From Candidatus Vesicomyosocius sp. SY067_SCS001 (lineage in GTDB: Bacteria; Pseudomonadota; Gammaproteobacteria; PS1; Pseudothioglobaceae): a stretch of 64,000 bases of DNA. Shown piece by piece: positions 1 to 6,859 of this stretch. Numbering within the stretch: the first letter of the stretch is position 1; each line of letters begins with the position of its first letter. Below the pieces are notes generated by a model. That model saw only the letters and a program-made list of their open reading frames with translations. It was not told where the DNA came from and did not search any database. The stretch spans positions 496,001 to 560,000 of the forward strand of contig NZ_CP054877.1 of NCBI RefSeq assembly GCF_014706615.1, written 5' to 3'. The position numbers were made by a program, and so were the translations under genes.

Positions 1-200
1 ACCAAAGAGGTACACTCGCGTCTATTACCAGTGTTATTTCAAAGATGAAAATTAATATTGAGTTTTTAGAGATTCAAGAAAAAAACAATACTATCAAATC
101 ACTTAATATAGTGATTAGTGTTGCAAATTTTAGTCAATTAAATCAAGTATTCGTACAATTAAAAACGTTAAAATTTGTTAGAGAGGTTAGTAGGATGTGA
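1..200 (+). CDS. spoT: SpoT/RelA-family (p)ppGpp synthetase/hydrolase, 3' end only
   Basis: The frame starting at base 3 is open from the window edge to a TGA at 198-200 and encodes about 65 residues. They read as the C-terminal ACT domain of a RelA/SpoT protein: QRGTLASITSVISKMKINIE, then an alternating strand/helix pattern ending in VREVSRM. The ACT domain senses regulatory inputs to the alarmone enzyme. The catalytic domains lie outside the window, so I cannot tell SpoT from RelA. SpoT is the likelier choice because reduced gammaproteobacterial genomes usually keep the bifunctional form; that is inference. Confidence 0.75.
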   Translation, partial: QRGTLASITSVISKMKINIEFLEIQEKNNTIKSLNIVISVANFSQLNQVFVQLKTLKFVREVSRM

Positions 201-274
201 TTAGAAAAGTCACTAAATTTATACATAGTAAACCTTAATTTGGTTAAAATTAAATTTTCCTTCAAGGGGCTTTT

Positions 275-469
275 ATGAACTGGACAGATTCTTTAGATAT
301 TGCAATAGCCTTGAATGATGCTTATCCAAAAATTAATCCTTGTATTGTTAATTTTGTTGATCTTAAACAGATGGTGATTGCACTGAATGAATTTGATGAT
401 GATGTAAACAGATCAAGTGAAAAAATTCTTGAGGTTATTCAAATGAACTGGATAGAAGAAATGGAATAA
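275..469 (+). CDS. iscX: Fe-S cluster assembly protein IscX
   Basis: The 64-residue product matches the IscX (YfhJ) family along its whole length: N-terminal NWTDSLDIAIALNDAYP, central FVDLKQMVIALNEFDDD, and C-terminal SSEKILEVIQMNWIEE. IscX is a small acidic protein that binds IscS and iron and tunes Fe-S cluster assembly. The start is supported by an AAGGGG ribosome binding site at 265-270. In E. coli iscX is the last gene of the isc operon after fdx. Here it is alone, while fdx, hscA, hscB and iscA are at the far right of the window, so it has been separated from its operon. Confidence 0.9.
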   Translation: MNWTDSLDIAIALNDAYPKINPCIVNFVDLKQMVIALNEFDDDVNRSSEKILEVIQMNWIEEME

Positions 470-470
470 A

Positions 471-983
471 ACAATTTATTGTTTTTATTTTATCATTTTA
501 TACAACCATTGCTTGGGCAATATTAAAAATCACTATTTTCAAACAAGATGAAAATAATCTTCCTATTGCTATCTCTAATTTTTTTGTTGTAGGTGATGTA
601 AGCCAAGGCAAAGTCATTGCAGATATTATGCGTAATAATTTTAACTATTAAGGAGAATTTAGTGTTGTTAATACAAATTATGTCATTAGTAATGAACCTA
701 GTTTTGATAATTTGAATACAAAAAAAATTGAAGCTATTGTACTAGGTAAGTTAGAAAAGATTAGTAAAAAATCTTTAATGTTGAAATTTAATTAATAGAT
801 GTTTATTCTAAGAAAACACTTTATAAAGATACATTTACCGTACATAATAGTGATATCAGAAAAGCTACCCAACTATTTATCTGATCAAATTTGTTACGCT
901 TTACTGGGTAAAAGAGGATTTTTTAATACACGTCTAGCCTATATTATCGTTATTAATAAAGACAAAGGTATAACTTAGCACTA
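471..983 (+). pseudogene. tolB: tolB remnant (N-terminal domain, multiply disrupted)
   Basis: Translation across frames recovers the N-terminal domain of the periplasmic Tol-Pal protein TolB. It begins with a signal-peptide-like stretch ending in TTIAWA, then ILKITIFKQDENNLPIAISNF and GKVIADIMRNNF, followed by an in-frame TAA near 649. The same frame continues with GEFSVVN and EAIVLGKLEKISKKSL. A second frame gives LIDVYSKKTLYKDTFTVHNS, and a third gives LSDQICYALLGKRGFFNTRL followed by AYI, the typical end of this domain. At least one nonsense and two frameshift changes are needed. The beta-propeller half is absent; the sequence runs directly into a pal fragment. It cannot make a functional TolB. 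Confidence 0.85.
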
Positions 984-1142
984 GGTGAAAAATCGTGTCT
1001 TAAATGTTAAAGAATTATTAAGCTTGTATGATCTTTCTTCAAGAATTAAAGTTATTAGTTTTGGTGAATCAAAGCCGATGATGCAACAACACGATGAAGG
1101 TGTATGTCAGAAAAGTAGGCGTGTTGAATTTGTTTATCAAAA
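984..1142 (+). pseudogene. pal: pal remnant (C-terminal OmpA-like domain)
   Basis: Directly after the tolB remnant an open frame reads NRVLNVKELLSLYDLSSRIK, then VISFGESKPM and HDEGVCQKSRRVEFVYQ. This is the last third of the OmpA-like, peptidoglycan-binding domain of Pal (compare the family pattern I-SYG-E-P---GHDE----NRRVE--Y). The lipoprotein signal and the first part of the domain are missing, so a deletion apparently joined tolB to pal. The frame continues past the expected pal stop into the next gene remnant. There is no good start codon or ribosome binding site. Confidence 0.8.
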
Positions 1143-1145
1143 AAG

Positions 1146-1773
1146 TTTCATATACTATCTTGGTTTATTTGTTTTTTAAGTATTTTTATCTTACAGTCTG
1201 CTTATTCAGGTATTAAATACAGAAAAAGTAATTATAGATTATAATAAAAAAATTAAGCGATTATTGCTTAATAATAAAATTATTAGTATGTAAAATTGAA
1301 AAGTTGTTTAACTTAATTACTTATCAAAATCCATGGATGTAATTAAAGAAACTTCGTTTAAAATAAGAAGGTATGATAAAAAAGTCAAATGTGTTTATAC
1401 GCAGGCTCGTAGTTTGCTAATAACAGATCAATATGACCAATATATTAAGTTATTTAAGCAATATTTAGTAGATTATTCCAATAGTGGTTACATTTCAGAT
1501 GTGCACTACTGGCTAGCTAAATCTTATTTGGCTAAAGAAGATTTTCATAATGCTAGAAATACTTTTATTGTATTTCAACAACAAAATCTATTGCATTATA
1601 AATTTTCAAACTCTGTATTTGAATTAGCTAAAGTATATATAGTACTTAATAAAAAAGACAAAGAATGTGGTTTATTAAGTACAATGCTGCTGAAATTTAC
1701 TTCACATAAAGCAATTAATAGAGCCAAGCAACTACTTAGTAAGATCATAATCAAATTAAAGATTAATAATTAA
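1146..1773 (+). pseudogene. cpoB: cpoB (ybgF) degraded; C-terminal TPR domain still open
   Basis: Bases 1146 onward encode, in one frame, a signal peptide (KFHILSWFICFLSIFILQSA) followed by stops. Other frames give coiled-coil-like sequence such as EKVIIDYNKKIKRLLLNN. From 1333 a 146-residue open frame carries the TPR part of CpoB/YbgF: ARSLLITDQYDQYIKLFKQY, SGYISDVHYWLAKSYLAKED, and a third repeat with NKKDKECGLLSTML. CpoB coordinates peptidoglycan synthesis with Tol-Pal at division. The export signal and coil are out of frame with the TPR part, so the TPR protein, if made at all, would stay in the cytoplasm. It is the third gene of the decayed tolB-pal-cpoB locus. Confidence 0.75.
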
Positions 1774-1785
1774 CTATAAATTAAA

Positions 1786-3075
1786 GTGAAAGTTATATCT
1801 ATTCCTGATATTGATTTAGATGCGTTATCTTACGCTAATCCTACACGTTATCCATTTTTATTAGAAAGTGTCCATCATAATTCTATTAATAATTTTTCTA
1901 TATTGTTTGCACATCCTGGTAAAAAAATTGTGTTGAATGATTTAGAAGAGTTTGATTTTTTAGACAAACTCACTGCTAGTATAGATGGACTACTTATTTA
2001 CAGTGATTTGCCTTTTACTGGCGGGTGGTTTGTATATCTTTCTTATGAATTAATTGGGCAAATAGAGCCTACTTTAAAACAAATAATGCATACAAGCGAT
2101 CAACCTATTGCTATGGCTGTGCAAATTCCAACAGCTATTATTATTAATCACACAAATCATCAGACCTATCTATTAGACCAATTTGACAGTAAATATAGAA
2201 TAGATCAAGTATTAGCAGATATTAAACAATTAAAGTCAATACCTGATTGTAAATTAATAGGTACTTTATATACTGAAGAAGAAGCTAAGTTTTTATCAGG
2301 CGTGGCAAAGAATCTTGAATACATTAAAGCAGGAGATGTTTTTCAAGTAAACCTTTCAAGACAATGGCAATACCAGTTAACTAATGATATTACTCCAACT
2401 CAAATTTACCAAGCATTAAAAAAAACCAATCCAGCCCCATTTTCCGCACTGGTACAATTACAAACGTTTAGTATTATTTCTTCTTCCCCTGAGCGTTTAT
2501 TTAGCGTGGATGGTAATGTCATACAAAGCAGACCTATTGCAGGTACCTGTCCACGCGGTATAGGTATTAAAGATAAACGTCTAAAACAACAACTTATTAA
2601 CCACCCTAAAGAACGAGCAGAGCATATTATGCTACTTGATTTAGAGCGTAATGATTTGGGCAGGGTGTGTGAATACGGAAGTATCAAAATTGATGAAATT
2701 ATGGGTTTGGAAAGCTATCCATTTGTACATCATATCGTTTCAAATATCAAAGGAAAAATTAAATTAAACACTACTATTAAACACCTAATTAGTGCATTAT
2801 TCCCAGGGGGAACTATCACTGGATGTCCTAAGATTCGTTGTATGCAAATTATTCAAGAACTTGAACAAACTCCACGTCAATCCTATACAGGATCGTTAGG
2901 TTATGTCAGTAGTAACGGGAAAATGGATTTTAATATTCTTATTCGTACCATTAGTAAACAAAACAATCTGCTAACTTTAAGGACAGGGTCTGGCATTGTG
3001 GTTGACTCTATTGCTAAACAAGAGTTGCAGGAAACCAAACACAAAGCCAAGGGTATTCTTCAAATTTTTGTATAA
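1786..3075 (+). CDS. pabB: Chorismate-utilising synthase, probably aminodeoxychorismate synthase component I
   Basis: The 429-residue protein has the anthranilate/aminodeoxychorismate synthase fold: a divergent N-terminal part (about 1-140) and the chorismate-binding domain (about 145-429) with GDVFQVNLSRQW, SSSPERLF, RPIAGTCPRG, EHIMLLDLERNDLGRVC, FPGGTITGCPK and YTGSLGYVS. PabB converts chorismate and ammonia to aminodeoxychorismate for folate. Length and the compact N-terminus favour PabB over TrpE, which usually has about 500 residues. However, the motif PIAGT is the TrpE form; E. coli PabB has PIKGT with a catalytic lysine. The start is GTG at 1786. No glutamine amidotransferase partner is adjacent. 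Confidence 0.72.
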   Translation: MKVISIPDIDLDALSYANPTRYPFLLESVHHNSINNFSILFAHPGKKIVLNDLEEFDFLDKLTASIDGLLIYSDLPFTGGWFVYLSYELIGQIEPTLKQIMHTSDQPIAMAVQIPTAIIINHTNHQTYLLDQFDSKYRIDQVLADIKQLKSIPDCKLIGTLYTEEEAKFLSGVAKNLEYIKAGDVFQVNLSRQWQYQLTNDITPTQIYQALKKTNPAPFSALVQLQTFSIISSSPERLFSVDGNVIQSRPIAGTCPRGIGIKDKRLKQQLINHPKERAEHIMLLDLERNDLGRVCEYGSIKIDEIMGLESYPFVHHIVSNIKGKIKLNTTIKHLISALFPGGTITGCPKIRCMQIIQELEQTPRQSYTGSLGYVSSNGKMDFNILIRTISKQNNLLTLRTGSGIVVDSIAKQELQETKHKAKGILQIFV

Positions 3076-3140
3076 TATAACAAGATGTTGGTTAATATAT
3101 AATTTAAATGCAAAACATGTTATATCCCCTCAAAAGAGTA

Positions 3141-3180
3141 AAAATTCATCAACTTATCAAAGTTGATGAATTTGTTATAA
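3141..3180. terminator. Hairpin terminator between pabB and nadE
   Basis: A 13-bp perfect inverted repeat (3142-3154 with 3161-3173, loop of about 6) lies between the convergent ends of pabB and nadE. A T-rich stretch follows at 3183-3188 on the plus strand. It probably terminates pabB and may act in both directions. Confidence 0.6.
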
Positions 3181-3258
3181 GTTTTTTAACTTGTATTTAT
3201 AATATATTTGGAATCATTTGTACCATTATTTTAATGGTGTTATTTCTTTAAATAGATA

Positions 3259-5139
3259 TTAAGGCTGAAACTTAGAAGTAATAGGGTAGCGACGTTCTTT
3301 ACCAAAGGCGTTTGGGCTGATTTTAGGTCCTGGTGCACTTTGTCTTCGCTTGTATTCATTGTTAAGTACCATTTGTGTGATATATTTAACAGTTTGTTCG
3401 TTAAATCCTTGTTTAACGATATGTTCAACTGAATATTTTTGTTCTATAAATAGTGCTAATATTGCATCCAGTTCGTTATAAGATGGTAAGGAATCTTGAT
3501 CAGCTTGGTTAGGTGCGAGTTCAGCAGATGGCTCTCTATCTATAACGCGTTCCGGGATGATGGCTGATAGGGTGTTTCTATATTTAGCTAATTGGTAAAC
3601 TAAAGTCTTGTTAACATCCTTAAGAGGAGCGAAACCACCTGACATGTCGCCATATAGAGTGGTGTAGCCAACTGCTATTTCAGATTTATTACTTGTGGTA
3701 AGTACTATTTTTCCTAATTTATTAGAGATTGCCATGAGTAGTGTACCCCGTATACGTGCTTGTATATTTTCCTCAGTAGTATCGGTTTCCATCCCAATAA
3801 ATAGCGTATTGAGTTGTGTGTTAAAACTGTCTACTATGATGTGAATGTTGATTTCATGATAATCAACATTCATTGTCGTGGCCTGAATTTTAGCATCTTC
3901 AAGGCTTATATTTGAAGTATACTTATAAGGCATCATAATAGCTTTAATATGCTTAGCTCCTATAGCATCAGCAGCAATAGCAAGGGTAAGTGCAGAATCA
4001 ATACCACCAGATAAGCCAATTATCACTCCATTAAAAACATCATTTTTTTCAATGTAATCTTTAGTAGCAAGTACCAAAGCATCATAAATAGTTTTCTCAA
4101 TAGAGTCAGTGTTAAATAATGTAATAGGGGAGGTAAAACTAACGCTTTGAACTGCTTCTTTAAATAAGGGTAATTGCAAAGTGATATTGGCATTTGAATT
4201 CATTGCAAAAGATGCACCATCAAATACTAACTCATCTTGTGCACCAACCATATTAACGTAAATAAAATTAGTTTTAGTTTCTAAGACACGTTGTTTAATT
4301 TGTTCAATGCGTTGTGAGTGTTTGCCAATCTGAAATGGAGAGGCATTAATACTAATTATGATTTGCACACCTTGATTAGCTGAGATAGAGATAATATCTG
4401 ATGTCCAAGCATCTTCACAGATAACTAGGCTAATTTTTTTTCCTTGACATTCAAAAATAAAAGGCTCATTACCTGATTTAAAATAACGTTTTTCATCAAA
4501 TACACCATAATTTGGAAGATTTTGTTTATGATAAAAATACACTTGCGAATTTTGAATAAGATAGGCACTGTTGTATAAAATATCGTTTTTCTTGTATGGT
4601 GCTCCAAATATAATAGAAATATTATTAGAGATGGTTTGGTTGATTAAAGTTACTTTATCTTGGACTTGTTGAATGAACCCTTCATGTAGCAGTAAATCTT
4701 CAGGAGGGTAACCAACGAGCGATAATTCTGGAAAAACTAATAAATCACAACCTCGAATATACGCTTCTTGGGTTAATTTAATAATTTTTTGAGTGTTTCC
4801 ATTTAAATCACCAACAATAGGATTAATTTGCGCAATGTCAATTTTAATAGATCTTGAGTTATTTGCAAGTTTTTCTAGTTGATTTTGCCAAAATATTGAC
4901 TTTGATTTACTATCAGTAAATTTTGCATATTCAAGTTTAGTATGAGTGATGACTTTTGGATGGTTAATGTTTAAAATATTAGCAAATAACCAAGCAGGGG
5001 TTTCAGAAATGGTATCTTTTCCTGATTTACATTTACTTAAATTAGATTGATTAATTGAATATTTTTGTGAGATTTTATAGTCTGAAAGGCCAGTTTTTTT
5101 GCGTACTTTATTCAAGTAATATTTAGTTCTATTTATCAT
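3259..5139 (-). CDS. nadE: Glutamine-dependent NAD+ synthetase with N-terminal HTH-like extension
   Basis: NadE makes NAD+ from nicotinic acid adenine dinucleotide, ATP and glutamine. Residues about 98-340 form the nitrilase-type glutaminase with the catalytic triad visible as Glu138 (FPELSLVGYPPED), Lys205 (YHKQNLPNYG) and Cys241 (VICEDAW). Residues about 350-626 form the synthetase with the ATP-binding LSGGIDS loop at 376-382 and the usual C-terminus (RRYPITSKF). The ORF is 626 residues; the family usually has about 540. The extra first 90 residues resemble a phage-type Cro/DUF3693 helix-turn-helix protein (SDYKISQKYSINQSNLSKCK). No ATG, GTG or TTG occurs in frame at the junction, so the fusion looks genuine. 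Confidence 0.92.
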   Translation of the reverse strand: MINRTKYYLNKVRKKTGLSDYKISQKYSINQSNLSKCKSGKDTISETPAWLFANILNINHPKVITHTKLEYAKFTDSKSKSIFWQNQLEKLANNSRSIKIDIAQINPIVGDLNGNTQKIIKLTQEAYIRGCDLLVFPELSLVGYPPEDLLLHEGFIQQVQDKVTLINQTISNNISIIFGAPYKKNDILYNSAYLIQNSQVYFYHKQNLPNYGVFDEKRYFKSGNEPFIFECQGKKISLVICEDAWTSDIISISANQGVQIIISINASPFQIGKHSQRIEQIKQRVLETKTNFIYVNMVGAQDELVFDGASFAMNSNANITLQLPLFKEAVQSVSFTSPITLFNTDSIEKTIYDALVLATKDYIEKNDVFNGVIIGLSGGIDSALTLAIAADAIGAKHIKAIMMPYKYTSNISLEDAKIQATTMNVDYHEINIHIIVDSFNTQLNTLFIGMETDTTEENIQARIRGTLLMAISNKLGKIVLTTSNKSEIAVGYTTLYGDMSGGFAPLKDVNKTLVYQLAKYRNTLSAIIPERVIDREPSAELAPNQADQDSLPSYNELDAILALFIEQKYSVEHIVKQGFNEQTVKYITQMVLNNEYKRRQSAPGPKISPNAFGKERRYPITSKFQP

Positions 5140-5758
5140 TATTTATGTCTTAATTGTAAATGTAATTTAACACCTATTATAGTTAATTTTAACTATTTTT
5201 ATTTAGCAATTAAATTAGTTAAAAAATACTATATAAATTATTGATTTATAATTATTTTTTAAATTTTAAAAAGCAAAAAATAATTAATGGTGTTATACTA
5301 TAATTTTAATCTATATGTAATAAACATTGATCAATTCTAGTAATAAAAAATATACAAAAATTTGATAAAAATGTAAGACACAATAGTATTGTTAAATTTT
5401 ACTAAATAGTAAAAAGTTTTCTTTTAAGTAAAACTTAAACATAATAATAATTTAGACATGCTCAATCTTAAAAAAATGGCTAAGTTTAAACCAAAGTTAG
5501 AATCTTAAAACAAAGTAAAGCTGAAAATAACTATGATAAAAATTTTAAATAGAATACATAAAATAAGATTTAAAAATGATATTTTAAATCCACTCTTTGG
5601 ATGTGATTCTTACAACTAACTATTTTAAAAAAATCAAAAATACAAACCCATTAAACGGTTTGTTAATGTAAATGGAATTTAGGCATAAATTTTACAAGAT
5701 TGTATGGAAAATGAAAAAGTAGTAAATTTTTTTTAAATGTATATAAAATTGTTTCAAA
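5140..5758. other. Gene-less AT-rich stretch upstream of hemH
   Basis: About 620 bases with no supported gene. The sequence is extremely AT-rich and broken by stops in all frames. I looked for tRNA, small RNA and remnant protein signals and recognised none. Short inverted repeats occur (for example TTAAGT/ACTTAA around 5428-5442), but nothing decisive. It must hold the promoters of divergent nadE and hemH, and is probably the residue of a completely eroded gene. Confidence 0.4.
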
Positions 5759-6742
5759 ATGAAAATAGGTATCTTACTAACCAATATTGGTACACCTGAC
5801 GCCCCTACAAAAGCATCTTTAAGGCGATATTTATCTGAATTCTTATCAGACTCTAGAGTGGTTAGCTTTCCTATTAAATTTAAATTCATATGGTGGCTGG
5901 TGTTAAATGTTGTTATTCTTAATACAAGACCTAAAAAATCAGCCCAAAATTATGCCAAAATCTGGGATAGAATTGGTATTGGTTCTCCATTATTAAGCAT
6001 TGCTAAGTTACAATTACAAGGTGTTAAAAAAATATTGCTTGAGCGACATGAAAATTTAGTATTTGAAATTGGTATGCGTTATGGAAACCCTTCTATTTCA
6101 TCAGTGTTGAATAAGTTACGTAATCAAGATTGTGAAAAAATTATTGTTTTACCGCTTTATCCTCAATACTCTAACACAACAACACTCTCAACATTAGATG
6201 TTATTAATCAAGTACTGAATAATTCTTGGGCTAAAAAGCCAGAAATAATCTTTATTGAATATTATTGTTACAATGATGATTATATTCAATCCCTTGCTAA
6301 TACGGTATTAGAACATCAAATTAAATATGGAAAGCCGAATAAATTAATAATTTCATTTCACGGTATCCCTCAACGATATATTGATAATGGTGATATATAT
6401 TATGACCATTGTGTTGGTACAGCTAAATTACTCGCTAAAAAATTAGATTTGAATAAAAGCGATTATTTATTTAGCTTTCAGTCTATTTTTGGTCGAGAGC
6501 CTTGGACTAAGCCACAAACCAAAGAAAGATTAGAAACATTAGCTTGTGATGGTGTTGAGCATATTCAAGTAATTTGTCCAGGATTTTCAGCTGATTGTTT
6601 AGAAACTTTAGAGGAAATTGAGTGTGAAAATAGAAATTATTTTATTCAATCTGGCGGGCGCCAATTTAGTTATATTCCTGCATTAAACGATAGGAATGAT
6701 CATATCGAGATGCTTTCTAATTTGATTTCTAATTATTTATAA
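5759..6742 (+). CDS. hemH: Ferrochelatase
   Basis: HemH inserts Fe2+ into protoporphyrin IX, the last step of haem synthesis, at the inner face of the membrane. The 327-residue length is normal. Visible signatures are the N-terminal GILLTNIGTPDAPT, PLYPQYSNTTT, the active-site histidine region ISFHGIPQRYIDNGD, FSFQSIFGREPW, and the conserved acidic end CPGFSADCLETLEEI. It stands alone, followed at once by a strong hairpin terminator. Haem demand in this genome is shown by the multihaem cytochrome at 50 kb. The start at 5759 has no clear ribosome binding site. Confidence 0.95.
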   Translation: MKIGILLTNIGTPDAPTKASLRRYLSEFLSDSRVVSFPIKFKFIWWLVLNVVILNTRPKKSAQNYAKIWDRIGIGSPLLSIAKLQLQGVKKILLERHENLVFEIGMRYGNPSISSVLNKLRNQDCEKIIVLPLYPQYSNTTTLSTLDVINQVLNNSWAKKPEIIFIEYYCYNDDYIQSLANTVLEHQIKYGKPNKLIISFHGIPQRYIDNGDIYYDHCVGTAKLLAKKLDLNKSDYLFSFQSIFGREPWTKPQTKERLETLACDGVEHIQVICPGFSADCLETLEEIECENRNYFIQSGGRQFSYIPALNDRNDHIEMLSNLISNYL

Positions 6743-6774
6743 TATGTTAAATTATTTTTATCCATAAATAAATT

Positions 6775-6821
6775 GTAAAATACGCTTTATTTAATTTATA
6801 ACTAAATAAAGCGTATTTTAC
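6775..6821. terminator. 19-bp hairpin between hemH and nrdA
   Basis: Bases 6775-6793 pair perfectly with 6803-6821, leaving a 9-base loop. The stem has a GC core (TACGC/GCGTA) flanked by A and T runs, so it could work as an intrinsic terminator in both orientations. It ends the hemH transcript 33 bases after the stop and insulates the nrd operon. Confidence 0.75.
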
Positions 6822-6859
6822 GAACATTATATATGTAATGTTGCTTAATAGGAGTGTCA

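Noticed and set aside
985-1179. 64-residue ORF as an independent gene
   Set aside because: Its first 50 residues are the C-terminus of Pal and its end runs into cpoB leader sequence out of frame; it is a remnant.
6854-6859. GTG at 6854 as nrdA start
   Set aside because: It lies on the ribosome binding site for the ATG at 6860, and the ATG product aligns with the family.
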